A stretch of DNA of 64,000 nt from Polaribacter septentrionalilitoris (GCF_009832745.1 NZ_VRMJ01000014.1:372001-436000), one strand, 5' to 3'; shown: positions 44,859 through 54,510, numbered from the stretch's first letter. The notes: a model not told the origin generated them from the sequence alone. Numbers and translations are program-made.

Positions 44859-45002
44859 TTAATTCAAATTCAATTCAATGAAATCTTTTGATTTGGTTTT
44901 TACAATAGTTAGCGATTTGGAAAAATTAATCAAAAATTGAACTGTTTCTAGTTTGGGTTGCATCTGAATTTCAGATGACTTTTTAGAGTAAAGTTGCATC
45001 AT
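44859..45002 (-). CDS. Small conserved-looking protein downstream of the ECF sigma gene
   Basis: A 47-residue frame (MMQLYSKKSSEIQMQPKLET, then VQFLINFSKSLTIVK) lies 58 bp after the sigma factor stop, on the same strand, and stops just before a good terminator. Two ATG codons in a row mark the start; the second gives 46 residues. It has an amphipathic centre and many Lys/Ser but no signal peptide. I have a sense of similar small proteins in this position in flavobacteria, but cannot confirm it. Function unknown; a regulator or anti-sigma-like accessory is possible from context only. Confidence 0.6.
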   Translation of the reverse strand: MMQLYSKKSSEIQMQPKLETVQFLINFSKSLTIVKTKSKDFIELNLN

Positions 45003-45060
45003 ATAGTATATTTAAAAAATTGTTTTTCAATAGTATAACGATACATTTTTAACAATATTG

Positions 45061-45648
45061 TTAATTTACTAAAATTATTTTATGTTTTTCTATTAATTTA
45101 CGCATATTAATCAAAGCATAACGCATTCTACCTAGCGCTGTATTAATGCTAACACCTGTATTTTCACTAATTTCTTTAAAGCTCATATCTTTATACAGAC
45201 GCATTACCAAAACTTCTTTCTGTTCTTCGGGTAATTCTTTAACCAACTCCCTGACATCAGAAAATATTTGATCTTGTATGAGTTGTTTCTCTGCATTTAA
45301 ATTTCCATCACCTAACACAGAAAAGATATCAAATTCATCCGTATTTTTAAAAGAAGGCATTCTGTTAGACTTTCTAAAATAGTCGATAACCAAATTGTGT
45401 GCAATACGCATTACCCAAGGTAAAAACTTACCTTCTTCATTATACCTACCTTTTTTTAAAGTTTTAATTACTTTAATAAATGTATCTTGAAAAATATCTT
45501 CTGTGATGTCTCTATCCTGAACTTTACTGTAAATAAAGCTAAATAATCGTTGCTGATGTCTTTTGATTAAGACCTCTAAAGCTGGTTCATTTCCGTTAAT
45601 ATACTCACTAACTAAAGTACTATCTTTTATTGAGTTTTTTCGCATCAT
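45061..45648 (-). CDS. RNA polymerase ECF-type sigma factor
   Basis: A 195-residue sigma-70 family factor without regions 1 and 3. Region 2 spans about 20-95 (HQQRLFSFIYSKVQD, then DITEDIFQDTFIKV for promoter melting and RNA polymerase contact). Region 4 spans about 135-185, with the HTH SFKEISENTGVSINTALGRM that reads the -33/-35 element. No anti-sigma gene in the FecR/RseA style is adjacent; instead a 47-codon gene follows. It may be a constitutive or membrane-stress regulator. The first Met is doubled; the second may be used. Confidence 0.9.
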   Translation of the reverse strand: MMRKNSIKDSTLVSEYINGNEPALEVLIKRHQQRLFSFIYSKVQDRDITEDIFQDTFIKVIKTLKKGRYNEEGKFLPWVMRIAHNLVIDYFRKSNRMPSFKNTDEFDIFSVLGDGNLNAEKQLIQDQIFSDVRELVKELPEEQKEVLVMRLYKDMSFKEISENTGVSINTALGRMRYALINMRKLIEKHKIILVN

Positions 45649-45866
45649 AACTACCTTTTGAAGAACAAGTGGGCTCTTCTTATTTATTATTTTATTAATA
45701 ATTTATAACGTAGTTTTCAAGTATATGCGTATAATTTTGTGGTTCTTATGAGCACCAAATATGATTAATAATTTTTAAAACAACAAATATTTTAACAAAA
45801 ATCATTTTATAATCTTTTTAAAATGGATGAAAAAAGCAGTATTTTTAACGCTTATATTTTATGTGA

Positions 45867-48659
45867 ATGAAGACTGATATTTCTACTGTAAATCCTAAAG
45901 AAAACATTATTATAAAAGGAGCAAAACTCCACAATCTAAAAGACATAGATGTTGTAATACCAAGAAATAAACTGGTTGTTATTACAGGGCTTTCTGGCTC
46001 TGGTAAATCATCTTTAGCTTTTGATACCTTGTATGCAGAAGGTCAAAGACGTTATGTAGAAAGTTTATCATCTTATGCAAGACAGTTTTTAGGCAAACTA
46101 CACAAACCTAAAGTAGATTATATTAAAGGTATTGCACCTGCTATTGCTATTGAACAGAAAGTGAATTCCACAAACCCACGTTCTACAGTTGGTACGTCAA
46201 CAGAAATTTATGATTATATCAAATTATTATATGCTAGAATTGGCAAGACCTTCTCTCCTATTTCTGGTAAAGAAGTAAAAAAAGATACCGTTTCTGATGT
46301 TGTCAATTTTGTAAAAGAATTTGAAGATAGAACAAAATTATTACTCCTTGCACCTATTACTATTGATGAAAATCGTGATTTAAAAACCGTTTTACAAGTT
46401 CTAGAACAACAAGGTTATGCTCGTTTAAAATGGAAGGATGCTGTGTATCGAATTTCCGATTTTCCTCAAGAAGACTATAAAAATGAAGCTGTTTTTTTAG
46501 TTGTAGATCGAATTGTAACTAAAAATGATGAAGATTTTTACAACAGATTAGCAGATGCTATACAAACTGCTTTTTTTGAAGGTAAAGGAATTTGTTTTAT
46601 AGAAAACTTAGCAGACAACAAAGTTTCTGAATTTAGCAATAAGTTTGATTTAGACGGAATGTCTTTTTTAGAACCCAATACGCATTTGTTTAGTTTTAAC
46701 AACCCTTATGGGGCTTGCCCAACTTGCGAAGGTTATGGAAATGTTATTGGTGTTGATGAAGATTTAGTAATCCCAAATACGGGTTTATCTATTTTTGAAG
46801 ATGCTATTTTTCCGTTTAAAACTCCTTCTTATGTGCATTATAAAGAAGATTTAATTGCTGTTGCGTATCAATATGACATTCCTATTCACAAACCTTGGTT
46901 TGAATTGACCAAAAAACAACAAGAATTGGTTTGGAACGGTAATAAATCTTTTAACGGAATTCATCACTTTTTTACAACTTTAGAAGAAAAAAGTTATAAA
47001 ATTCAAAATCGAGTGATGCTTTCTCGTTATCGCGGAAAAACAAAATGTACAACTTGTCATGGTAAACGTCTAAGAGAAGAAGCCAATTATGTAAAAATAA
47101 ATGAGAAAACTATTTCTGATTTGGTAACGCTTCCTTTAGATGAATTGACGGTTTTCTTTAAAAATATTACTCTAAACAAATACGAAGAGAAAATAGGTAA
47201 AAGATTGCTCACAGAAATCAACAACCGTTTGCAGTTTTTAAATGATGTTGGCCTGTCTTATTTAACTTTAAACAGAACTTCTAACACACTTTCTGGTGGT
47301 GAGAGTCAGCGTATTAATTTAGCAACTTCTTTAGGAAGTTCTTTGGTAGGTTCTATGTATATTTTAGATGAACCTAGCATTGGTTTACATCCCAAAGATT
47401 CTGAACGTTTGATTGGTGTTTTAAAAAATCTTCGAGATTTAGGAAATACTGTTGTTGTGGTAGAGCATGATGAAGACATTATGAAAGAAGCCGATTATAT
47501 TATTGATATTGGCCCAGAAGCAGGTACTTTTGGAGGAAATGTAGTAGCAGAAGGAACTTATCAAGAAATCTTAAAGTCCGATTCATTAACAGCGAAATAC
47601 TTAAATGAGGAGTTGCAAATTGAAGTTCCTACAAAGCGTAGAACTTCAAAAAACAGCATTGAAGTTATTGGCGCTAGAGAACATAATTTAAAAAATATTG
47701 ATGTCACCTTTCCTTTAAACTGTTTGTCTGTAATTACAGGGGTTTCTGGTTCTGGGAAAAGTACGTTAGTCAAGAAGATTTTATATCCATCAATGCAGAA
47801 AAAACTCATTGGTTATGGAGATAAAATTGGTCAGCATACAGAAATAAAAGGAAGCTTTGAGTCTATAAAACATGTCGAGTTTATTGATCAAAATCCTATT
47901 GGACGCTCCTCTCGCTCAAACCCTGTAACTTATATTAAGGCGTATGATGATATTCGTGCTTTATTTTCCAATCAGAAGTTATCAAAAATAAGAAATTACA
48001 AACCCAAACATTTTTCTTTTAATGTAGAGGGTGGTCGTTGTGAAGTTTGTAAAGGTGAAGGTGAAGTGACCATAGAAATGCAATTTATGGCTGATGTGCA
48101 TTTAGAATGTGAAACTTGTAACGGAAAACGTTTTAAGAAAGAAGTTTTAGAAGTTACTTTTGATGGAAAATCGATTGATGATATTCTAAATTTAACTATT
48201 GATGATGCTGTTACTTTTTTCTCAGAAAATTTAGTAACTAAAATAGCTAACAAGTTAAAACCCTTACAAGATGTTGGTTTGGGCTATGTAACTTTAGGTC
48301 AGTCATCCTCTACGCTTTCTGGTGGTGAAGCACAAAGAATAAAATTGGCTTCGTTTTTAGTGAAAGGAAACACCAAAGACAAAGCCTTATTTATTTTTGA
48401 TGAACCTACAACAGGATTACATTTTCATGATATTAAAAAACTACTAGCAAGTTTTAATGCATTGATTGAAAGGGGTCATTCTATTATTGTAATTGAGCAC
48501 AACATCGAATTGATAAAATGTGCAGATTATATTGTAGATTTAGGTCTTGAAGGTGGTAGAAATGGTGGAGAACTTATTTTTCAAGGAACTCCAGAAGAAT
48601 TAGCAAGAAATGCAACATCATTTACTGCTAAATATTTAAAAGAGAAATTGAAGTTTTAA
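45867..48659 (+). CDS. uvrA: Excinuclease ABC subunit A
   Basis: UvrA finds bulky DNA lesions in nucleotide excision repair and loads UvrB. The 930 residues have two ABC ATPase modules: Walker [10 protein letters not shown] at 41-49 and a second one (GVSGSGKST) near 625. The signatures [11 protein letters not shown] and [11 protein letters not shown] are both present. Zinc-binding cysteine motifs are seen in [26 protein letters not shown] and CETCNGKRF. The length is usual for UvrA. Bacteroidota often have a second uvrA copy, so this could be either one. Confidence 0.95.
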   Translation: MKTDISTVNPKENIIIKGAKLHNLKDIDVVIPRNKLVVITGLSGSGKSSLAFDTLYAEGQRRYVESLSSYARQFLGKLHKPKVDYIKGIAPAIAIEQKVNSTNPRSTVGTSTEIYDYIKLLYARIGKTFSPISGKEVKKDTVSDVVNFVKEFEDRTKLLLLAPITIDENRDLKTVLQVLEQQGYARLKWKDAVYRISDFPQEDYKNEAVFLVVDRIVTKNDEDFYNRLADAIQTAFFEGKGICFIENLADNKVSEFSNKFDLDGMSFLEPNTHLFSFNNPYGACPTCEGYGNVIGVDEDLVIPNTGLSIFEDAIFPFKTPSYVHYKEDLIAVAYQYDIPIHKPWFELTKKQQELVWNGNKSFNGIHHFFTTLEEKSYKIQNRVMLSRYRGKTKCTTCHGKRLREEANYVKINEKTISDLVTLPLDELTVFFKNITLNKYEEKIGKRLLTEINNRLQFLNDVGLSYLTLNRTSNTLSGGESQRINLATSLGSSLVGSMYILDEPSIGLHPKDSERLIGVLKNLRDLGNTVVVVEHDEDIMKEADYIIDIGPEAGTFGGNVVAEGTYQEILKSDSLTAKYLNEELQIEVPTKRRTSKNSIEVIGAREHNLKNIDVTFPLNCLSVITGVSGSGKSTLVKKILYPSMQKKLIGYGDKIGQHTEIKGSFESIKHVEFIDQNPIGRSSRSNPVTYIKAYDDIRALFSNQKLSKIRNYKPKHFSFNVEGGRCEVCKGEGEVTIEMQFMADVHLECETCNGKRFKKEVLEVTFDGKSIDDILNLTIDDAVTFFSENLVTKIANKLKPLQDVGLGYVTLGQSSSTLSGGEAQRIKLASFLVKGNTKDKALFIFDEPTTGLHFHDIKKLLASFNALIERGHSIIVIEHNIELIKCADYIVDLGLEGGRNGGELIFQGTPEELARNATSFTAKYLKEKLKF

Positions 48660-48675
48660 AGTCTAAATCTCATTT

Positions 48676-49830
48676 ATGAAAACTATTTGGTTAAAACTAA
48701 CTAATCTTTCTGATGAACAAAAAGTAAATTACGTTAGAATTATTGCTATTCTAGCAGTCTTAATCTTAATGGTCTATGCTCCTAAATTATGGATTACCAC
48801 TAAAGATTTTCCTGTTGTTCCTTTGTTTGATTGGTTACCCATACCAACATCACCCATAGACTATATCTTAGGAATTTTCTTTTTTGGCATTCAAATAGTG
48901 TACATTTTTCAAAATAAAAAATGGCAAGGTTGGTTAATTCTTGGACTCTATCTATACTTAGCTTTTGTAGATCAAAATAGACTACAACCTTATTTTTACC
49001 AGAGTTTCTTAACCATTTTTGCCATTGAAATTTTTAGAAAAAAAGCCAATTCTAAGAAAGTTTTATACGCTATTATTTTAGTGTTTTTTGCAACTTATTT
49101 TTGGAGCGGCATTCAGAAAGTAAATGGAGACTTTTACATTCAATGGCTAAGTGCTTTAAACAAGCATTTTAGTTGTGTAGATACTTCTGCTAACGCTTTA
49201 ATTTGTTTGCCTCAGTGGTTTTTAGAAGCATTTACGTATGCTGTACCTTGGTTAGAAGCGTTAATGGGTGTTTTGCTATTATTCAATACAACTAGAAAAT
49301 TTGGGATTGTATTTATCTTATCTATGCATGGAATTATAACCTTTTTATTGTTTTATTTGGGCTATGGATACAATGTTGTGCCATGGAATATTCAGAATAT
49401 GTTTTCTGTTGTTATTATTTTCTGGACGTTAAAAACGACAAATGCTTTAGATTTCTTTCTAAAATTCTTCAACAAACAGAAAATAGCAATGCTAATTTTT
49501 ACCATTGTCTTGCCTTTTGCAAACAATCAAACTGGTTTTTATGACAGCCTATTATCTTTCCATTTTTTTACGGCAGATTTGAACTATTATAATGTTTTTT
49601 TAGATGAAGAATTGGAAGAAAAACTACCCGAACATATTCAACGTTTTTATCGTTATCAAAACGGAAAAGCTTATTTAAATATGAATGAATGGGCGCAATA
49701 TGATAATAAAGTTCTTTTTTATCCAGAAGAAAGAATGATAAAATACATGGACAACTATTTGCGTTCTTTTACAGCAAACCCTAACAAAAAAGGTTTAACA
49801 GATTTGGTTGTTTACAATCACGATTATTAA
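48676..49830 (+). CDS. Multi-pass membrane protein, HTTM-like
   Basis: The 384 residues contain about eight hydrophobic helices up to residue 290, followed by a soluble C-terminal region (about 300-384). The segments WSGIQKVNGDFYIQWL and WNIQNMFSVVIIFW recall the bacterial HTTM (vitamin K-dependent gamma-carboxylase-like) family, but similarity is by pattern only and no catalytic role can be given. It begins 16 bp after uvrA and could be read from the same transcript. Confidence 0.55.
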   Translation: MKTIWLKLTNLSDEQKVNYVRIIAILAVLILMVYAPKLWITTKDFPVVPLFDWLPIPTSPIDYILGIFFFGIQIVYIFQNKKWQGWLILGLYLYLAFVDQNRLQPYFYQSFLTIFAIEIFRKKANSKKVLYAIILVFFATYFWSGIQKVNGDFYIQWLSALNKHFSCVDTSANALICLPQWFLEAFTYAVPWLEALMGVLLLFNTTRKFGIVFILSMHGIITFLLFYLGYGYNVVPWNIQNMFSVVIIFWTLKTTNALDFFLKFFNKQKIAMLIFTIVLPFANNQTGFYDSLLSFHFFTADLNYYNVFLDEELEEKLPEHIQRFYRYQNGKAYLNMNEWAQYDNKVLFYPEERMIKYMDNYLRSFTANPNKKGLTDLVVYNHDY

Positions 49831-49847
49831 TTGATTTTACTCTTTTA

Positions 49848-49881
49848 ATACGAATTCTAATTTACTTTATACGAATTCTAA
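49848..49881. promoter_or_regulatory. Tandem direct repeat, candidate LytTR operator
   Basis: ATACGAATTCTAA occurs twice, at 49848-49860 and 49869-49881, a 21-bp period equal to two helical turns. Tandem direct repeats with this spacing are how LytTR-type regulators bind. A weak -7-like TACTTTTA lies 31 bp downstream at 49912, and the lipoprotein gene starts 70 bp after the second repeat. A LytTR regulator is encoded at 53105-53854. Confidence 0.5.
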
Positions 49882-49951
49882 AACAGACCAAATTTAAGTC
49901 AACTTCACCTCTACTTTTACGGTGTATTAATCATTAAAAAAAGTAGAAATT

Positions 49952-51046
49952 ATGAAAACATTCTTAAAAAAATCAGTCTTTGCAACAGCATTAATTGTAT
50001 TAAGCTCTCCATTCATCAGTTGCGATGATACTAAAATTAAAGAAGAAAAAGCATCTCCAATAACTGCAGAAAGTATTTTTCCAGAAGAAAATGAAATTGA
50101 AGTTAAAGTTCCATCTAGAGCCCCCATTGTTTTTATTGCAGGTTTTGATAAAGGCAATGAAACATTTTATTCTAATGCTAGAACATATTTTCAAGAAAAA
50201 GGAATAAAAGTTATTGATGGGCAATATTCTTTAGAAGAAATTATTACTTGGTTAAATACAAATGCCACTAAAAATCCTTATGGAGAAGTTCATATTGTAA
50301 ACCAAAGTAATCCTTATAGGGGGATGAATTTAGAAACCATTGTTAGAGGAGAAAAAATTACAACAGAAACCTTAAGAAAAAGCATTACACAAGGTTCTTT
50401 ACCATCATTAAAGAATGTCGTAAATAACAATACAAAAATTGTATTTCATGCTTCTGGTTTAGTAGAAAATAAAGAATTATTAAAAACCTTAAAAGATGCA
50501 TTTTCAGCAAAAAAGTTACCTAAAGTTGTGGCATCACCTTATCATACAATTTTTGGAGGAAAATTCTCAAACCACTATTTAGCTCAACCTTATTACGTGT
50601 TTTATCCTACAGCAAATTCACCAGGAAAAATAGATTTAGCAAAAGAAATTTCTAGAAAATATCCCGAAGAAAAAGATATAGATTGGTATGATGCTTTAAA
50701 TAACGATGAAGAAAGATATGTAGGAGAAGCTTATACAACTCAGTTCTCTATTCCAATTAAATGGGAATTTGATTTCCATCACACAGATAACGAAATGCCA
50801 ATATTTACTATGAAAGAAGAAGTAATGGATTGGATAGAACAACATGATGAATTAATGTTTGAGTTGAATAAATACAATATTCCGATTGAAAAATATAGAT
50901 GGAACTGGAGTGTAAAAAACAGCACATTAATTATAAGAGGAAGAACAACAGGTTTGGTAGTATTAAAACCATTAATTAAACCTTATGGAGATTTAGAACA
51001 TATACAACCAGATACCAGCAACAAACGTTTGTATGCAATGAAGTAA
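49952..51046 (+). CDS. Predicted lipoprotein of unknown function
   Basis: I do not recognise this family. The 364 residues start with a signal peptide ending in the lipobox SPFISC, so cysteine 25 would be lipidated and the protein anchored in the outer or inner membrane on the periplasmic side. The first half has alternating strands and helices (APIVFIAGFDK, GEVHIVNQSNPYRG, KIVFHASGLVENKELLKTL), a Rossmann- or caspase-like order. The second half is rich in aromatic and acidic residues (YDALNNDEERYVGE). It follows a tandem direct repeat that may be a LytTR operator and precedes a sensor kinase-regulator pair, so it may be a signalling or envelope target of that pair. Confidence 0.78.
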   Translation: MKTFLKKSVFATALIVLSSPFISCDDTKIKEEKASPITAESIFPEENEIEVKVPSRAPIVFIAGFDKGNETFYSNARTYFQEKGIKVIDGQYSLEEIITWLNTNATKNPYGEVHIVNQSNPYRGMNLETIVRGEKITTETLRKSITQGSLPSLKNVVNNNTKIVFHASGLVENKELLKTLKDAFSAKKLPKVVASPYHTIFGGKFSNHYLAQPYYVFYPTANSPGKIDLAKEISRKYPEEKDIDWYDALNNDEERYVGEAYTTQFSIPIKWEFDFHHTDNEMPIFTMKEEVMDWIEQHDELMFELNKYNIPIEKYRWNWSVKNSTLIIRGRTTGLVVLKPLIKPYGDLEHIQPDTSNKRLYAMK

Positions 51047-51074
51047 TATGGAATGGAAATTGTAGGTAGATTAG

Positions 51075-51112
51075 CGTCATTACTCAAAATTTTAAAAGAG
51101 TAATGGCGTTTT
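51075..51112 (+). terminator. Hairpin terminator after the lipoprotein gene
   Basis: CGTCATTACTC and GAGTAATGGCG form an 8-bp core stem plus a mismatched extension around a 12-nt AT loop, ending in TTTTA. It separates the lipoprotein gene from the sensor kinase gene. Confidence 0.65.
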
Positions 51113-51118
51113 AATTAG

Positions 51119-51126
51119 TAAGTTTG
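51119..51126 (+). promoter_or_regulatory. Candidate -7 box of the sensor kinase gene
   Basis: TAAGTTTG matches TANNTTTG. Its position, 5 bp before the ATG at 51132, would put the transcription start at or next to the start codon, so the mRNA may be leaderless. No -33 TTG is seen at the normal spacing. Confidence 0.4.
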
Positions 51127-51131
51127 TACAA

Positions 51132-53096
51132 ATGCATAAATTATTGAAAATCTTTTTTACGCTGTTGTTTTTTATTTCTGTTGATGGGTTTACTCAACAA
51201 AATGAACTACAACATTATTCAATTTCTGATGGATCTTCTAACTTGTCAATTCATCAAATTGTTCAAGATGAAATTGGGTATTTATGGCTTGCAACCAATC
51301 AAGGTGTTTTTCAATTTGATGGAATTCATTTCTCTAAAAGACACAAAGAAGATTCCAAGACAATTTATGCAAAGAAATCTACTTTATACATAGGTCATTC
51401 TAAAGGATTAACTATTATGAAAGGTGATGACAACTTTTTTTATGAAAATAAAAAAATAAACAAAATCATTCCTATTCAAAACAATATTTTTTTGGCTACA
51501 ATAGAAGGTATAAACATTGTAAAAGATGATTTGATTCGGCCACTATCAATTCATACCACGTTAGATTTTTCTATTATTTATGATATTATATATTTAAATA
51601 AGCATTTCTATATTGCTTCTAACAAAGGTTTTTGGATGGTTGATCAATTAATCAATCCAAAGAAAGTTAAAAAAATTTCTGAACTCAATTTTCAACAACT
51701 TTTACAAAACAAGAATAACATTATAGCTGTAAATAACGAAAACGGACTCTATCAAATTAACAAGAATTCAAAGATTCAACCCATTTATGAGTTCAGTGAT
51801 ATTTATTCTATTATAAGGTTTAATGAAGAAATTTGGATGACCACAAATGATAATGGAATTGAAATCATAAATTCAAACACATATCGATTTATTAGAAAAA
51901 TCAATAAATACAATTCAAAAGTTTCAGATAAATTGACTTCCCTCTTTGTAGATAGGCAAAATTTACTTTGGATTGGCAGCAGTAATGGCATATACAAATA
52001 CAGTAGCAACACAAACTCTAAAGCTTCTTCTCTTAAGTTAAATATTGAAAAAATAGCTGTGAATTTTACAACTATAAATCACACAAAATCTAAAAAATTA
52101 AAATTATCATCATCAGATAACAACATTTCATTTTCGTTTAAAAGTATCGATTTTAAAAGTCCTGAAAGTATAAAATATCGATACAAACTCAATACAAAAT
52201 TTTCACCATGGAGTAATCAAAGTAAGGTTGAATTTGCGAATCTTAAACCTGGATTTTATAAGTTTATAGTTCAATCAAAAAACAGAAGTTTGTTGAGCGA
52301 AAAAGTTTCTTATGATTTTTCTATAGAAACTCCTTTTTACCAAGAAACTTGGTTTTATATCTTAATTTTTTCAACACTGTGTCTTATTTCAGCATACATA
52401 ATAGAAGTAAGAATTAAGCGTATTAAAAAGAATAATCAGTTTAAAATAGATCAATTAGAATTGAAAAATCATTTGATGAGCTTAGAGCAGAAAGCATTGC
52501 AATTACAAATGAATCCGCATTTTATATTTAATGTTTTAAACGGAATAAAAGCTTTAGGAAACTCAGGTAAATCAGAAGAACTAAACACAACTATTTCTCA
52601 GTTTTCAATTTTATTAAGAAGTGTATTAAATAATTCTCGTTTAGAGGAAATCAATCTAAAAGATGAAATAGAAACGCTCACAAACTACTTGGAATTAGAG
52701 CAAAAAATGAGTGCAGTTAACTTCACCTACTCCATAAAACAAGAATTAAATAATATTGATACAGAAGAAATTTTGATTCCACCAATGTTAATTCAACCCT
52801 TTATAGAAAACAGCATCAAACACGCATTTAATTTAACAACAGAAAACCCAAAGATTGATGTAATATTTGAAGTAAAACATCAATTCTTACATTTTACAAT
52901 AACAGATAATGGAATTGGCTTTACAGCAACCAAAAACAAAAAGAACAGTCATAAGTCTTTAGCATTGAACGTAACTAAAGAACGAATTCAGAACTTAACT
53001 ACATGTAACAAATTTAAAATTTCTGAAATAAAAGAAAATAATGAAGTTAGAGGAACTAAGATATATTTTAAAATTCCTTTAAAAACAGATTACTAA
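51132..53096 (+). CDS. LytS-type sensor histidine kinase with short beta-propeller and Y_Y_Y domain
   Basis: The 654 residues have a signal peptide (LLKIFFTLLFFISVDGF), a periplasmic beta-propeller of about 280 residues (WLATNQGVFQFDG-type blades near 51-63, 279-289), a Y_Y_Y domain (about 320-398), one membrane helix (407-424), a dimerisation coiled coil and a LytS/His_kinase-type core. The core has QMNPHFIFNVLNGIKAL with the phospho-acceptor H463, and the N-box is PFIENSIKHAF at 556-566. Typical hybrid sensors have a propeller of about 14 blades; this one is half that. It probably senses an extracytoplasmic ligand and phosphorylates the regulator encoded 8 bp downstream. Confidence 0.9.
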   Translation: MHKLLKIFFTLLFFISVDGFTQQNELQHYSISDGSSNLSIHQIVQDEIGYLWLATNQGVFQFDGIHFSKRHKEDSKTIYAKKSTLYIGHSKGLTIMKGDDNFFYENKKINKIIPIQNNIFLATIEGINIVKDDLIRPLSIHTTLDFSIIYDIIYLNKHFYIASNKGFWMVDQLINPKKVKKISELNFQQLLQNKNNIIAVNNENGLYQINKNSKIQPIYEFSDIYSIIRFNEEIWMTTNDNGIEIINSNTYRFIRKINKYNSKVSDKLTSLFVDRQNLLWIGSSNGIYKYSSNTNSKASSLKLNIEKIAVNFTTINHTKSKKLKLSSSDNNISFSFKSIDFKSPESIKYRYKLNTKFSPWSNQSKVEFANLKPGFYKFIVQSKNRSLLSEKVSYDFSIETPFYQETWFYILIFSTLCLISAYIIEVRIKRIKKNNQFKIDQLELKNHLMSLEQKALQLQMNPHFIFNVLNGIKALGNSGKSEELNTTISQFSILLRSVLNNSRLEEINLKDEIETLTNYLELEQKMSAVNFTYSIKQELNNIDTEEILIPPMLIQPFIENSIKHAFNLTTENPKIDVIFEVKHQFLHFTITDNGIGFTATKNKKNSHKSLALNVTKERIQNLTTCNKFKISEIKENNEVRGTKIYFKIPLKTDY

Positions 53097-53104
53097 CATC
53101 AAAC

Positions 53105-53854
53105 ATGGATAAACTTACATCAATTGTGGTAGAAGATAATTCACTTGCTTTAGAAATGCTAGTGAATGATATTAATACACATTTTAAAGAAGTAGAAATT
53201 ATAGGCTCTGCAAAGAGTGTTATTGAGGCTGCAAAATTACTTCAAAACCAACAGCCTGATATTCTATTTTTAGATATTATGTTAGGTGACGGAACTGGAT
53301 TTGATTTATTAGAGATTTTTCCAAACTTAGTCTCAAAAATTATTTTTATAACAGCAAGTGATGCATATGCAATTAGAGCATTTAAATTTGCAGCTATAGA
53401 TTATATATTAAAACCTTATAGTATTAAAGATTTAGAAAACTCATTTACAAAAGCCAAACAACAAATAACTCCTCAAAATGAACAGTTAACCATTTTAAAA
53501 CAAGCAGTTACAGCTCCTAGTGAAAGACTTAAAAAACTATCATTACACACTCAAGAAAAAATTATAGTTGTAGATATTAAAAACATTATCCGTTGTAAAT
53601 CAGATAACAATTACACTACTTTTTACTTTAAAGATGGTTCTAAAATATTAGTTTCAAAAACCCTTAAATTTTATGCTGATATACTAAAAGAAAATGACTT
53701 TATAAGAGTTCATCAAAGTCATTTAATTAACAAATATCAAATAAAAGAATTTATCAAATCTGATGGTGGATACCTTGTCTTAAAAAATAATACTAACATC
53801 CCTGTTTCAAAAAGAAAGAAAGCTGAAGTTTTAGACATTTTAAAATCCTTCTAA
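53105..53854 (+). CDS. LytTR-type response regulator
   Basis: A 249-residue two-component regulator. The receiver domain (1-120) has the phospho-acceptor D57 in LFLDIMLGD, T83 and K103 in ILKPYS. The LytTR DNA-binding domain spans about 143-249 (IKNIIRCKSDNNYTTFY, then FIRVHQSHLINKYQI and GGYLVLKNNTNIPVSKRKK). It is partnered with the sensor kinase 8 bp upstream. LytTR domains bind tandem direct repeats, and the best candidate site in the window is upstream of the lipoprotein gene at 49848-49881. Confidence 0.93.
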   Translation: MDKLTSIVVEDNSLALEMLVNDINTHFKEVEIIGSAKSVIEAAKLLQNQQPDILFLDIMLGDGTGFDLLEIFPNLVSKIIFITASDAYAIRAFKFAAIDYILKPYSIKDLENSFTKAKQQITPQNEQLTILKQAVTAPSERLKKLSLHTQEKIIVVDIKNIIRCKSDNNYTTFYFKDGSKILVSKTLKFYADILKENDFIRVHQSHLINKYQIKEFIKSDGGYLVLKNNTNIPVSKRKKAEVLDILKSF

Positions 53855-53880
53855 AAAAATTTATTATAAAATACTTTTTT

Positions 53881-53900
53881 TGTAGTATTTTTTTACTACA
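53881..53900 (+). promoter_or_regulatory. Palindromic operator upstream of the HTH gene
   Basis: TGTAGTA and TACTACA are perfect inverted 7-bp arms around six T residues. The right arm overlaps a -7-like TACATTTG at 53897-53904, and the ATG of the HTH gene is at 53920. A palindrome over the promoter of an HTH gene suggests autorepression. Confidence 0.55.
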
Positions 53901-53919
53901 TTTGGAGTAATTAATTAAA

Positions 53920-54288
53920 ATGAAAAGTGAAGATAGACAAAGATCAGATAGGATAATTAAGGTTTTTAAAGATAGTGGATTGAACCAAAGGCAATTTTCA
54001 GAATTAATCGGAGTTTCACAGCAATTAATAAGTGCCATTGTCAACTATACTAAAAAACCTAATGAAACTATTTTGTTTGCCATCATCGATAACATCCCAG
54101 AAATTGACCCTTTATGGTTACTGACTGGAAAAGGAAAATATAACATAAACTATGTACCCCTAAGCGAAGTTCGATCCCCTATAGAATTTCAGATAAAACG
54201 CATAGTCAGGAAGCAATTTGAAGAATTATCAAATACAATTCTTCAGAAAATATCAAATATTGAAGAGTCTGTTAATCAATCTAACTAA
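53920..54288 (+). CDS. Small HTH (XRE-like) DNA-binding protein
   Basis: The 122 residues carry an XRE helix-turn-helix at about 21-45 (LNQRQFSELIGVSQQLISAI) extended by a short conserved region (KKPNETILFAIIDNIPEIDP). A C-terminal segment at about 88-120 (IEFQIKRIVRKQFEELSN) is predicted to be a coiled coil for dimerisation. It lies 65 bp after the LytTR gene on the same strand but has its own promoter and palindrome, so it is likely an independent, self-repressing regulator. Its other targets are unknown. Confidence 0.87.
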   Translation: MKSEDRQRSDRIIKVFKDSGLNQRQFSELIGVSQQLISAIVNYTKKPNETILFAIIDNIPEIDPLWLLTGKGKYNINYVPLSEVRSPIEFQIKRIVRKQFEELSNTILQKISNIEESVNQSN

Positions 54289-54402
54289 TATTCCCCACAG
54301 AATATAAAATAACAACTCTTAAAACGAGAATCGTCCCCTAATTAAAGATAATCGTTTCGTTGTAAGACCTTCAATATTTGATTACGCTTCGCTAAAAAAT
54401 AA

Positions 54403-54431
54403 AAAAAACATCTCAATTGAGATGTTTTTTT
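54403..54431. terminator. Hairpin terminator after the HTH gene
   Basis: AAAAACATCTC and GAGATGTTTTT form an 11-bp stem around AATT, with an A run before and a T run after, so it works in both directions. The 112 bp between the HTH stop and this hairpin show no gene. Confidence 0.8.
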
Positions 54432-54472
54432 TATTTCAGGACGTCACATTTTTACCAAAAACTGATATATAC

Positions 54473-54502
54473 AAAAAAAGCCTACTCAAAAGAGTAGGCT
54501 TT
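54473..54502 (-). terminator. Terminator of tRNA-His
   Basis: The minus strand has AAAGCCTACTC and GAGTAGGC, an 8-bp stem with a 4-nt loop, then a seven-T run. It lies 9 bp after the mature tRNA end. Confidence 0.82.
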
Positions 54503-54510
54503 GTGTTTTG

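Noticed and set aside
44633..44881. 82-codon frame between nth and the ECF sigma gene
   Set aside because: It lies in the palindromic repeat and has a Cys/Trp-rich, unbiased composition; the opposite strand holds a better small gene with a terminator.
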